From contig JALJCQ010000012.1 in NCBI GenBank assembly GCA_023091665.1, positions 3,534,001-3,598,000 of the forward strand: a stretch of 64,000 nucleotides of DNA. Direction: 5' to 3'. The notes under the pieces are model-generated. The model did not search any database and was not told the DNA's origin. It saw only the letters and a program-made list of their open reading frames with translations. A program made the position numbers and the translations under genes. Source of the stretch: Pythium myriotylum. Its lineage: Eukaryota > Oomycota > Peronosporomycetes > Pythiales > Pythiaceae. Positions 54,440 through 64,000 of this stretch are shown piece by piece (positions within the stretch are counted from its first letter, which is position 1; each line of letters opens with the position of its first letter).

Positions 54440-55427
54440 TGCACTCATCCTTGGGCAGCTGAAGTGTAACGGACCGCAGCGCCATCCAGAACTGCTTCGA
54501 CTCTTCTCCACTGTACGCAGACTTGCAGACAAACCACCTAGGAAATGGTGGCCGATGCCTCGGCGAATCTCTCGGCCTCATCACAGGGCTGAAGGCAGCC
54601 AAACGCCACGGATGGATGGTCGAAGTCGTGGGCGTCCGCGCCCTGATCCTCCGGTAGCTCAGGCTTTATCGACCGCCCAAGCATTTCCAACTACTTCCCC
54701 TCTACGCAGTGGCCCGCCGACTCGCAGACGAGCTCAAGGTCCGCGAGTGGCACCACCACCTCCGCGCCTTCAACAAGATGGCCGACGACGTGGCGAACGT
54801 CGCGATGGATCTGAAGAGAAGCATTCAAGCGCTCCACACTAACCGGTGGTCTCACCACGAGCAACTGCGCCGGCTGCTCGCGACCGACTTCCAAGAATGG
54901 CAGTCGGGATATCTACTCCGCGACTCTCAGCGGTAGGAAACAGGGTCGTCAGGCCCGGCTATAGGATTCATAACAGTGCGATCCAATAGACCTCACCTTC
55001 AAAGTCAAGCTTCGGCGAATCTTGGAACGGACGCAAAGACTGGCACCCAAGTCTCGTATGCGACCATTTACAAGGGTCCACTTGAAGGAGTCCGCTCCGT
55101 AATATTCCACACTCTATGGTCAGTCCGCAACGACAAAAAACACCGATCCATTGATGCACCTCCTACCTCCGTATTGATCGAGCGCGATATTCGCTTGGTC
55201 GTCGACCACATCAACGCGATCCAACGCACTGCAAGAAACCCCCGAGGAAGATCAAGATCTGAGCTCCCAGCTCACCGCCTTAGCGTCCACACTCAAACTT
55301 TCTATTACTTAACCATGCGGTCTGTGTGTTCTTCGCGCGCTACATAGCACATGTAAACTAGATGTATCGTAGTGTGTTAGAGTAGCAGAACGCGAAGTCC
55401 TCACAAATGGAAATCAGTTGAACCCCC
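54440..55427 (+). pseudogene. LINE ORF2 3' fragment (RNase H and C-terminus)
   Basis: Plus-strand pieces in changing frames read as the end of a LINE RNase H domain (GLKAAKRHGWMVEVVG; LKVREWHHHLRAFNKMADDVANVAMD, the last being the NKxAD.LAN-type end motif). They continue with C-terminal sequence LEGVRSVIFHTLWSVRNDKKHR typical of L1-like elements. The 3' part (55319-55427) recurs in inverted orientation at 53634-53742, marking the element tail. Multiple frame changes; not functional. Confidence 0.65.
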
Positions 55428-56530
55428 ACTTGAAGGAGTCCAATGAGAGTATGGGAATATTCCAAGCCACAGATGTGCTAAGCCATCTAGCGAATGTGCC
55501 CTCTTGCGTTGTTTTGGCTCGTATCTCAAAGACTTACAACACGGCCATCATAGCATATACTTCGTTTTCTCATAGGATTCACACATAGTACACTGTAGTT
55601 GAACTCAATGTAGTTTATCGTCATCATCTTCTTCTTCGTTCTCACGAATAGGATCTAAACCGGATGGTATTGATTACACGATGACGTCTAGCAGTGCTCG
55701 GGAGAGACCTGGATCACCTGGGGCTCCAACGCGGAAGGATCTCTCCCACCCAGCGCGTAATTATCACAGTTTGCTGTCCACGTCGACAGAGGTTCATAGT
55801 CGAGATGTAGGGGTGGAGCCATGGACAATCCCGTTCTGCTGCAGGAAATTGCCGTCGCGACCAATCACCACGTATATGCTGTCGACCAAGATAATGGCCA
55901 AACATTTTTACGAATCCGAACCTAAGGCTTCCCTGCTGAGGCTCAGTCGACAGGGCAAGTTCAATCGATGGACTCCGTGGATAGTACGCGTTTTGCCAGC
56001 TTTTTTCCTGTCTCCAGATGGCACCGCTTGTTTTGTACACTACTCAGCCAGCAACACAACGCATCCACTGGTTCTGTTCAAATCCTGCTCTTTTTTGATC
56101 ATCAATTACCTCAATTCACACAAGTCATGGAATTCTCGCAAACCAAGCAGCTTGGTTGCTGTGGGCCACACTGAAGGTCTCCGCTCCTGAAGCTCCGGTC
56201 ACCCTGTTTCCCTCACTCGCGTCTCGAAAAGAGTCAGGTGAACTGGCTCTACGGGAAGGAGCCTGATTCACTGAAGACTTTGCATCTCGACATCAGAAAA
56301 CAAAACATCCGGTCTCTCCATTCAGCTCTTCGCGTCCTTCTCGTTGGATTGGACAGGTGCAAACGACTCGATTCGTACCATCATTACCCATCTTGAGAGG
56401 CTCCAGAGAGAGGGCGTTTATCTTGCTGTGCACACCGCTGCGTCGGAGACAGGAGCTGGAAGCGCCGACCGAAACACATCTCGCTTCACTCGACAACTTG
56501 GCTGGCATCTGACCCATCCGTTTTCTTACG
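55428..56530. other. Upstream of GH16 paralog; one weak ORF
   Basis: A 169-codon frame at 55681-56190 (plus) has no recognised domain, and a parallel frame shows EIAVATNHHVYAVDQDNGQTF-like sequence without a match. Possibly a decayed gene. No repeats seen. Confidence 0.4.
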
Positions 56531-57600
56531 ATGTGGTCGTCTCTTCTCGTCCTCGTGCTCGCTTCGCTGCAAGCTAACGTGCTTTACGCGAGCGAGATCG
56601 TGATTGCTTCCGACTGCTTTGATTCGCAGAGCAAGTTCGACGCGATCTTCAAGTATCACTATCCATGGGGCACCGATCACAACGGCGGCGCGCGGATGAA
56701 CGAGAGCCAAGTGAAGATATCCGATGGGACGCTCACCATCACGGCGACCAAAGTCACAGGGCTAAAGCCGGCAAAGCACGGAGGGAAGTCGATCCCAATC
56801 AACTACTTGGCCGGTGCCGTCCATGCGAAACAACAATTCACGGTCCAAAAAGGTGGTGGCTTCGACTTCACAGGCGAGTTCCGAGCGACCACGACCAAGG
56901 GAACGTGGCCTGCGTTCTGGCTCACGGCCGTCGTGGGCTGGCCGCCAGAGATCGACATGGCTGAGTGGAAGGGTTCAGGGAAGATCTCGTTCAACACGTT
57001 CAACACGAGCTCGAAAGTCTCGGCGAAGGACGTGACGTACCCGGATCCAGGCAAATTCCATAAGATCAAGTCGGAGCTTCGTGATATCAACGGCGCCGAT
57101 GTCCAAACCAAATTCTACATGGACGGAAAGCTGGTGACAACTCAGGTTGGCAAGGGATACGTGGGCAAGGCGCTTTGGCTGTGAGTCGTAATTTTTGCCT
57201 TGGTTAGTGGATCGTATTCTCAACGAGTATTTTTTTGTTTTTCGTTTCACGCAGGATCATTAACTTACAGATGGAGGGGTCGTCAGGAAAGCCAGGACCA
57301 ACCGCCGGTAAGTATCCTCACATGGAGTTCATTTTTGTGGTGTGTGGAGCCGTACTCAGTGGTGCTCGCAACGCAGATACGCCCTATTCGGTGCGAAACC
57401 TCGAGGTTGTCAGCTACAACCAAAAGAAAGCAGCATCGCCCCCATCATCGTCATCTCCCCCTCCAGCTCCTGAACCATCGACTGCTGCTCCAACTTCATC
57501 AACTGCTGCTCCTTCACCATCAGAGTCTGCTGATGATTCGACGCCACTCCCGACAACGGAAGCGCCAGCACCTTCTCCCTCGTGTCGTGCTCGCCAATAA
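56531..57600 (+). CDS. GH16 family beta-glucanase-like secreted protein, paralog 2
   Basis: Predicted exons 56531-57180, 57255-57307 and 57377-57600 (650, 53 and 224 nt; 308 residues); introns of 74 and 69 bp with GTGAGT...GCAG and GTAAGT...GCAG ends. Signal peptide about 1-21. Active site EIDMAE at E140, D142, E145, preceded by TWPAFWL. Exon 2 encodes IINLQMEGSSGKPGPTA, the conserved strand after the catalytic sheet. The tail is Ser/Pro/Thr-rich. It closely resembles the minus-strand gene at 18.5-19.5 kb, with identical exon 1 and 2 lengths. Probable role: cutting or remodelling beta-glucan in the oomycete wall or in host tissue. Without splicing the frame stops right after exon 1, which supports the intron. 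Confidence 0.87.
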
Positions 57601-59094
57601 TCTCCGCCTGTCTTACCCATCGCAGGATCAGCTTTGGCAAAAAAAAAACCTGGGGGGACGTGATTGTGAAGTTTCCTGAGTTTGTGAAGCATACTAGTGC
57701 CGTCGTGGAATCGAACGAATGAAAAACCCTACACAACTTCATGGCATAGTTTCCCTCTTTTGTGCTCCCAGAATCTTGCAGGGGTAGAGTTATCATCCAC
57801 GAATGGTGCCGACAGCTCTTCCCGAGTTGATATCCGCATTTAAAGCTATTCACTCTATGCGGAAGTTATCATTGCTTGGCATCGGTAAGAAACAACCCGA
57901 GCGTTCAAATGACGCCTCGATAAAATGGGACGGGGCAGAGTCGTCAAGTATGAGATTTCATTGTTATAGCGCCCCCATTTCCTCCCAGCTCACCTAGTTG
58001 TGATCACTGAGTTTGGTCGAGGCTGGAAGTGGAGCCCGCACAATGCCTAGCATACGCATATCGCGCCGCTTCATCAGTGAACCGACCACAGAGACATTAG
58101 AGCCCAATTGTGGTCACCAATTGCAGTCTCTGTGTTATGAGTCCACAGTTGGTTCTTATTTGTCAGACTGCTTCCGACACCAATCTTGCTACGAGGGCGT
58201 GTTTGGGTAAGTATTGTATCTCGTCCAAGCAGTTCTTCGATGCCGCATTGCAAATGATCGACGGGTAATACACATACCACACGGCGTGGAGCCCCTTCGC
58301 AACTACACTTACCTGCTGCACAAATTGGTGAAATTCGCGGTGCATCGGAGTGGCTGTAGCGCGGTTCTAAATACTTTAGTCGAGCTCGTGTACGCGGTGA
58401 GTCGACGACACGAATATTACCTCTGCTCATGGCGCACCGACCACTTTCTTGGTGTTCAACATCCGACGTGCATCCAGTCAGCAATGCCGTACCAACCAGG
58501 GCCAATGGGATAGCAATGGGATAGCATCATGGGTCCACCACGCCTTTGAGACTGCGCGCAGTGTTCTAAACACGTCGAATTGACCAAACTCTGGCGAAGC
58601 AACGCGGCGCCACACGGGCACGCGACTCGCGTGAAGACCTGCAGCATTCTGACGTGGTGATGGGTTGATTTATAATTAAAATGCACACGTCGCAGAGAGA
58701 TGTGACCGCATATTACGATACACGAAGATACGAATGAGGACCTTTCAGCAACTTTGAGGTGAAAAAGAATTGCGGGGGCATGACGAACTGCCTGGTGTAC
58801 ACTGGATCATTAGATCGACCACCATAGCGTTGATGTAAAGTGCGATGCTGGAGTTGATGCTTGCATGACTACTTCGAAGAAGACACACGCGGCTACTCTT
58901 TCCGAAAATTGATCAGTGTTCGTGGGATGACAGATTGTCAAGTCATCCTGATTGGCCGAGATGATAGCAAATAGTGTGGTGAAGAAATAATGGAAGATGA
59001 GGTTTCCCCACGCGTCAAGATTGATTTCCGCAACCACAAGCATGCGTATGTATCCGTAGTAAGCGGATAGCTCCCTATGTGCCACGTCGAGAGC
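57601..59094. other. Intergenic, nothing firmly recognised
   Basis: Open frames such as 58074-58505 (minus) lack recognised domains. A GTAAGT-like splice signal on the minus strand near 58.3 kb hints at a decayed or unrecognised exon, but no gene model could be supported. Confidence 0.4.
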
Positions 59095-60262
59095 TTAGAT
59101 TCCGAATTCCGCATGTATCTGACGCATAATCTCGTCCCCCCAGTCTTTGACATCATCTTCAGACGCCAGTATCAACGGAGTTCCCTGTCGGCGTTGCTGT
59201 TCCCATTCCTGGATGCAACGGTTAAGGAGTCGACGCTGTGGGCTGGCATAAGCGGAGGTAAGAATTTCGGCAATGGAAATCTCGATGCTGGCTCCATATT
59301 TGTAAAGCCAAAAGGCGCACTTGTATACGTTGAATGTCGGGAGATCGTCTTCGAGAAGCAGCACATGCAACGGAGGATGTCCGTCCTAAGCCCACGGAAC
59401 GATCATGAAGGGCAAATTGACATCGAACTCATACGGAAAAAGCGTTGCCAACCTGATTTCGTTTGCATGGATCAGCCCCGGCCTCCAGAAGCACTCGCAC
59501 AACCTCATCGTTTCCGTGGTAGCAAGCCTTAAGGAGGCAAGGCGAGGGATCCTGCAATGTGCAAAGATTTGGAGGTGAAGTATCAGGACTTGAGAATTGT
59601 CAGTGTGGGTCGACGTACCTTTATTGGGGGAACCATGCGACGTGAAAGAACCGAAATGAGCTCGACATCACCGTTCACTGATGCCCAGTCAAGAGCCGAC
59701 ATGTTTGACTGATCACCGTTCACTGATGCCCAGTCAAGAGCCGACATGTTTGACTGGTCAGTACAGACGACGTGGGAGTTTCAGAGGAAAGGTCGACATG
59801 AATGAGGAACTAACGTCGTCGACGGCTTCAATGTCTGCACCTGCATCAATGAGCAACTGCACTGCTTCAGTTTTTTTGTGGATTGCTGCGATATGCAGCG
59901 CCGTCTCTCCTTGCTTCGAGAAATAGCATCAACACTAGTATCGCACAGTTAGCCTTGCGCGTTTACCTCTCCCCGTGCATTGACGTTCGCGCCTGACGCT
60001 ATGAGAAACTTTGCCGTGCTCTCATCTTGTTCGACTGCGAGCATCAGCGGCGTCCACCCGTCCTAAACGCCAGTCACAGATCCTGAGCAATGAGCTAGAC
60101 AATCGTGAATACATGTGACGAATGTTTGGGACCACCCACCCGTCGGCTGAGGCTTTCAATATCAGCGCCGGCCTTCAGCAGCTTTTCGATTGCATCGACA
60201 TCGTTGTCTTCCACTGCCCGAAACAGTGCGGAGTGGAGCTGCTCCTGTGATTTCTGTGCCAT
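59095..60262 (-). CDS. Ankyrin-repeat protein, six exons, about one repeat per exon
   Basis: Model on the minus strand: 60262-60140, 60062-59967, 59913-59815, 59753-59619, 59551-59453, 59385-59095 (123, 96, 99, 135, 99, 291 nt; 280 residues), all introns phase 0 and 53-77 bp. Ankyrin repeats visible: LFRAVEDNDVDAIEKLLKAGADIE; DGWTPLMLAVEQDESTAKF; GETALHIAAIHKKTEAVQLL; SALDWASVNGDVELI; CLLKACYHGNDEVVRVLLEAGADP; and a C-terminal DGHPPLHVLLLED unit followed by an acidic end. Ankyrin repeats mediate protein binding; no catalytic domain is present. Exon 4 begins with a 45-bp in-frame duplication. One acceptor (before exon 3) is AAG and one donor is GTTGGC, so those junctions are less certain. Lies 126 bp downstream of the HA-repeat gene on the same strand. 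Confidence 0.78.
59667..59753 (-). repeat. 45-bp in-frame tandem duplication in ankyrin exon 4
   Basis: Copies 59709-59753 and 59667-59708 (42 of 45 bases present and identical) encode SNMSALDWASVNGD twice. The second copy is preceded by its own CAG, so either copy could act as the start of the exon. Confidence 0.88.
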
Positions 60263-60388
60263 CACTCCAAACTCCGCTTTAGAGCTTCTGCTTGCTTTGT
60301 CTTCTCTGCCAGTTTGGGAGCGCAGAGAATGTCAAGGCAATGTGAGGTTATACAACCACTCAAACTTCAACAAACGGTTGACAGAGCT

Positions 60389-61825
60389 TTATTCGTCGTC
60401 AGTGTCACTGTCGGTATCCGAGTCACTGGCGTTTGTCTCATCTACACTTGACCAATCGAATCCGATCTGTTCCAAACGCTTGCGGTCGATCTCAATGAAG
60501 CTCGCGAAGCGACTTCTAGCCGATGGCATCGCTACAATACGGCCAAGCCTCAAGTCGTAGGCATCACGCGGCCATGGAGATTCTCGTGGCACTACAAAGC
60601 TCCGCGGAATGTTGGTGTGGTCGTGCAAAGCGACGAAGGTTTCGAGCGCCGGCAACACCATTTGGCGCCATTTGACTTCGGCGCGGTTCCACACAAAGCC
60701 GATTTTATCCAGTCGCTCGCCGTCGCGCATGATCTGGGGGAAGAAGTCGCCGCGGCTGCGGATGTTTTGCACGATAAAGCCCAGTCGCATGCCCCACGTC
60801 GCGCGTGGCCAACGCATATCTCCCTGTGGGATCTCAAAGCGCGCGCCAATGTCACTGTGGCCATGGATATTGTAGAAGACCTCTAGTGCAGGAAGAACTC
60901 GTTCGCTCCAGTTTTGATCGAAGCTGCTGAACGTGAACCCGAGATCTTCGAGGACATCAAAATACCGCACGACTTGCATCGTAAATGTGTCGCCGCGTCG
61001 TACTCGATTCACCATAGCGCCAAGTCGGTACCCGTGGCACTGCACAAGATCACTCCACTCCTCAAAACACGGATCCTCCGCTGACGACGGGACGCTAAAC
61101 TTCTGAGGAACGTTGCCGTGTCCATAAACCGCGTGGAACCTTTGAAGCGCCGGAAGAAACGTGGTCGCCCACCGATGCTCCATGACGTCCCATACAAAAT
61201 CGATCGACTGCAGCGCGTCAACCTGGTACTCAGGGATCGAATCCTCGTCATCGTTCGCTTTCTTGCGAAGTGTGTGGACCTGCTGGCCGAGTCGGAGCCC
61301 CCACGTTGCAATCGGCCAGTGCTCTGCGTCGTCCCCCGACGGCACAACGAACGATCTAGGAATGTATAAATCTCCACACTGCTTCTTGTAGGCCTCTAAC
61401 GCCGCCAGTGTAGTTGCACGCCAGTAGAACGCCTTGTAGCCGTCCTCGTCAGGGTGGAGACCCACCGACCGTAGCTCCTCGTGGAGCTCTTGGGAACCAG
61501 AAAGATGATACAGTCGTTTCAACACGTCGCCGAGCTTCAAACCATGAAGCTGTGGAGGCCACGCACGCTTCTCACTCGAGTGGCCGCTCACACCGTCGTC
61601 CGAGGACGCCGGAATGACGAATCGCGGCGGCACGACCGCGTGTCCGTGGCGCGCGTGGAACTCTCGTAGCGCCGTCAATACGTGGCCAATCTCGACCAAA
61701 TTCGGCTCGGACCGACTTCGACTCTTCTTCTTGGCGGCGAGCGCTTCGGAGGCAGCGGAAGCGGACGAGAGACGGCGCCAGACTGCGGCGCGGCGAGCGT
61801 GGACGGCGAGCTGCCGTCGCATCAT
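60389..61825 (-). CDS. Helicase-associated (HA) repeat protein, probably mitochondrial
   Basis: 478 residues, single exon. The N-terminus is basic and hydroxylated without acidic residues (MMRRQLAVHARRAAVWRRLSSAS), fitting a mitochondrial targeting peptide. Five repeats of about 75-85 residues follow with the pattern W..xxLPALExF...HGHxxVPxxFxVP...WP....GxRLGxxV...R.....LxxIGFxW, the helicase-associated domain expanded in oomycetes and other stramenopiles. The C-terminus is acidic (SDSDTDSDTDDE). Function unknown; a nucleic-acid-binding role is inferred from the association of these domains with helicases in bacteria. Divergently placed to the PPR-like gene across a 0.93-kb shared region. Confidence 0.85.
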   Translation of the reverse strand: MMRRQLAVHARRAAVWRRLSSASAASEALAAKKKSRSRSEPNLVEIGHVLTALREFHARHGHAVVPPRFVIPASSDDGVSGHSSEKRAWPPQLHGLKLGDVLKRLYHLSGSQELHEELRSVGLHPDEDGYKAFYWRATTLAALEAYKKQCGDLYIPRSFVVPSGDDAEHWPIATWGLRLGQQVHTLRKKANDDEDSIPEYQVDALQSIDFVWDVMEHRWATTFLPALQRFHAVYGHGNVPQKFSVPSSAEDPCFEEWSDLVQCHGYRLGAMVNRVRRGDTFTMQVVRYFDVLEDLGFTFSSFDQNWSERVLPALEVFYNIHGHSDIGARFEIPQGDMRWPRATWGMRLGFIVQNIRSRGDFFPQIMRDGERLDKIGFVWNRAEVKWRQMVLPALETFVALHDHTNIPRSFVVPRESPWPRDAYDLRLGRIVAMPSARSRFASFIEIDRKRLEQIGFDWSSVDETNASDSDTDSDTDDE

Positions 61826-62753
61826 TTCCTTACTGGGCAGCTACAACGGGTCAGTTAAGAACATCCCTCGTTCAAATCGATCTCATCTCTCTGCGACGTG
61901 TGAATAGATGCGGAGCTCCTCGTCGTTTCTACCGTTTCTATATATATGGTCCCACCTCCCAACGCTGCAGGTCGCCACGCGAGTCTCGCGTCCGTGCGTT
62001 GCTGGGCCAGAGCGAGCTGCCTGTGAAGGATCCGGGACGATCTGCAGTAGCAGAGCAGGACTACGACAGCGTAAGTGATCTGACACGCACTCGACCGCGC
62101 AGGCGTCACTGACGGCTGCGTAAAGTTTACAGGACTGACCCGTCAGTGCTGTAATCTCGAGCTATTTAAAATAGCTCGAGATTACACTCGATTACACTCG
62201 AAGAGCGTTGGCAAGTTCTGTTGAGTGTGTATTATGTCAGCTTGCCAACGCACGAACCAACTGCGAAAACTCATAGAGAGACAGTAGCATGAGACAGAAC
62301 GGTTCTAGAGAGACAGTGTTCTGGGACAGATCGGGTTCTGTTGGCGTGTATCCGACGCCCGAGAACCGTTCTGTCGCCAACGCCACGACCGCGCGACTCG
62401 CAAGCTCCTGTCACAGCGACCCAATGGGTCCAACGCGGACATGGAGGGCTCGCGCAAACACGTGGCCCCGGATCTTGGTTTAACGCCAACGGACCAACGA
62501 CAGAGATCCGTTCTGGAACAGAGATCCGTTCCGGGACCTCGGCACGTCTCACCGTCGTCCGTCAGTGAGACGCGCCGACCACCCATATAGCAACGTTAGA
62601 TTCGTTACGAATGCAACGTTTCTTAATGGGTCCAGACCACCCATGTGGTTCGTATCAACGATACGAACCGTGCGTGGCTATGTATTCGATGTGGTCCACA
62701 CCATCCAATACTCCCATTTTGTCCACCGCCAGCCACCATTGCGTATCATCCCC
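61826..62753. promoter_or_regulatory. Divergent intergenic region between HA-repeat and PPR-like genes
   Basis: Contains a TATATATATGG near 61938, a near-perfect 35-bp palindrome (62151-62185) and repeated CAGAGATCCGTTC words (62500-62535) with ACGGTTCT words nearby. It probably holds both promoters, but no clear Inr-FPR match was found. Confidence 0.45.
62151..62185. repeat. 35-bp palindrome (17-bp arms, 1-nt centre)
   Basis: Arms GTAATCTCGAGCTATTT and AAATAGCTCGAGATTAC are perfect reverse complements. Could extrude as a cruciform or bind a dimeric factor. Confidence 0.9.
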
Positions 62754-64000
62754 ATGGCCAGCGTTGTGCCCCGATGGCGCGCGCTTGCGGCCGCCTTTGC
62801 GCGCGCCACGAGCGCGTCGCGCGTCGCGCTCTCTTCCCACCACGCAGCTGCGCGTCTCGCGCTTCCAACGCAGCCTTCGCGGCCGTTTTCCGCGCAGATC
62901 CAGAGCCAAACGGCCGCGATCCGCGACGACTCGCCGCGCCGCCGCGCCGCCAAGAAAACCGAGCTCGACTCGGTCCGCTCGTGCGAGCGGCACCTCGCGT
63001 CGCCGTTCTCGTCGTACGCCGTGGCGCTCGAGGCCTTCGAGTTCCTGCGCCAGCGCCGCAGCAAGCTCAAGGAGCGCCACTTCCTCGCGGTCATGGAGAA
63101 GGCGAGCGTCGAGCAGCAGTTCGCCGCCGTCTGCGCGCACTTTGAGCAGTTCGGCGACGCGCTCGAGCGCGACCAAGTGCAGCTCTACGACGTGGCCAAG
63201 ACGACCTGGGACCACTACCAGTCGGAGCGGCTCCAGATGCACCGCCACGTGCTCTGGGCCATGCTCCACGGACCGCCGAGCAAGCGCTTCCGCCACATGC
63301 AGCAGCACTTCCGCAAGCACGAGCTCGCGACCAAGCGCAACCGCCTCGACCTCTACGAGTCGGACTCGCTCAACTTTCTGCTGCGCATGGAGTGCACGTT
63401 CGCGTTCGCCGACCCTCGAAGCGACCAGGAAGACGCCGAGCCCTGGCTCGCGCGCGTGGCGAGGATCCTCGACGAGCTGCAGCGACTGCGCTTCCGCGTC
63501 AACTACTCGAGCTCGCATGCGCTCTTCCACTTCCTCATGCACCGTCCCGACGTCGCGCTGCAGGGCCAGCTGGAGGAAGAGGAGACCGAGTCCAAGCTCA
63601 AGCACGTCGACGACTCGGCGATCTTCAAGGTGCTCACGATGCTCATGGACGAGTACCCAAAAGCGATTGAGCGAGACCCTCGCCGGCTCTCGTTGGCGAT
63701 CAGTACGGCAGCCTCTGCTAGCCGCGTCGATCTCGCTGTTGAGCTGCTGCGAGATGCTGAGACCAGGGCCATCCCAGTGGACGCGGCCTCATTTGCTCAC
63801 GTCGTCGCGATGGCGAAGGACGAAGAGATGCGCGTCGCCATCGCCGACTTGTACTTTCGGGCCAAGGACCACGACCGCGTGTACGAGGATGAAGACAAGC
63901 AGTCGCTGCGAAATGCCTTGCTTCTGTATGCGATCCATGACGGCAACTTCACGCAGATCATGGAGCTCCTCCATGAGATGGAGTACAACAAGATCCCAGC
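62754..64000 (+). CDS. PPR-like, probably mitochondrial protein, 3' end outside window
   Basis: An uninterrupted frame from ATG 62754 runs off the window end (415 codons so far). The N-terminus (MASVVPRWRALAAAFARATS then SRVALSSHHAAARLAL) is basic and amphipathic like a mitochondrial presequence. A charged helical body follows (SPFSSYAVALEAFEFLRQRR; HFLAVMEKASVEQQFAAVC). At the end NALLLYAIHDGNFTQIMELL and HEMEYNKIP match the spacing of a pentatricopeptide repeat (A..G.F..... LL.EM....P). PPR proteins bind organelle RNA. The first in-frame ATG is used; codon third positions are strongly G/C, unlike the overlapping frames. Confidence 0.75.
   Translation, partial: MASVVPRWRALAAAFARATSASRVALSSHHAAARLALPTQPSRPFSAQIQSQTAAIRDDSPRRRAAKKTELDSVRSCERHLASPFSSYAVALEAFEFLRQRRSKLKERHFLAVMEKASVEQQFAAVCAHFEQFGDALERDQVQLYDVAKTTWDHYQSERLQMHRHVLWAMLHGPPSKRFRHMQQHFRKHELATKRNRLDLYESDSLNFLLRMECTFAFADPRSDQEDAEPWLARVARILDELQRLRFRVNYSSSHALFHFLMHRPDVALQGQLEEEETESKLKHVDDSAIFKVLTMLMDEYPKAIERDPRRLSLAISTAASASRVDLAVELLRDAETRAIPVDAASFAHVVAMAKDEEMRVAIADLYFRAKDHDRVYEDEDKQSLRNALLLYAIHDGNFTQIMELLHEMEYNKIP

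Noticed and set aside
62645..63145. 166-codon frame overlapping the PPR-like gene
   Set aside because: Different frame from the long open frame starting at 62754; Arg/Ala/Pro-rich shadow of GC-rich coding DNA.

Overview
The window looks like nuclear DNA of an oomycete (stramenopile). The evidence is: oomycete-type Inr+FPR core promoters upstream of secreted-protein genes, very short GT-AG introns (53-77 bp), helicase-associated (HA) repeat proteins, a Crypton-type recombinase remnant with the C-terminal tail typical of oomycete copies, and chromodomain-bearing Ty3/gypsy elements. Genus cannot be resolved from sequence alone. Most of the window is transposable-element territory. Credible host genes are a secreted lipocalin-like family (three copies), two GH16 glucanase-like paralogs, an ankyrin gene, an HA-repeat gene and the start of a probably mitochondrial PPR-like gene.

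Layout. 1-2.67 kb: no recognisable gene. 2.67-7.36 kb: broken Ty1/copia element. 7.6-8.8 kb: Crypton-type remnant lacking its catalytic core. 9.8-13.06 kb: large inverted repeat (arms about 1.28 kb, spacer about 0.69 kb) made of lipocalin-gene upstream sequence, leading into lipocalin copy 1 (frameshifted). 14.8-16.1 kb: PIF1/Helitron-type helicase fragment beside a SET-domain ORF. 18.5-19.5 kb: GH16 gene on the minus strand with three exons. 23.0-23.6 kb: Ulp1-like pseudogene. 23.8-25.4 kb: pogo-like DNA transposon with TA duplication, 25-bp terminal inverted repeats and a 25-nt poly-C tract. 25.5-26.1 kb: LINE fragment. 26.6-33.1 kb: Ty3/gypsy element 1 with 488-bp LTRs and broken ORFs. 34.1-43.6 kb: a 9.4-kb LINE on the minus strand, bounded by an 18-bp target-site duplication; its ORF1 carries an OTU-like cysteine protease domain. 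44.4-47.7 kb: two divergent lipocalin copies, with a (TG)87 tract between them. Copy 3 is split by a very young, intact Ty3/gypsy chromovirus (47,685-53,279). 53.6-55.4 kb: LINE 3' fragments. 56.5-57.6 kb: second GH16 gene with the same intron positions. 59.1-64 kb: the gene-rich end, with ankyrin (six exons), HA-repeat and PPR-like genes.

Function. The lipocalin-like and GH16 proteins are predicted to be secreted. The HA and PPR-like proteins carry N-termini suggestive of mitochondrial import. The elements are independent parasites, but they have reshaped the host genes directly: an orphan promoter arm, a gene split by an LTR element, and inverted segmental duplications.
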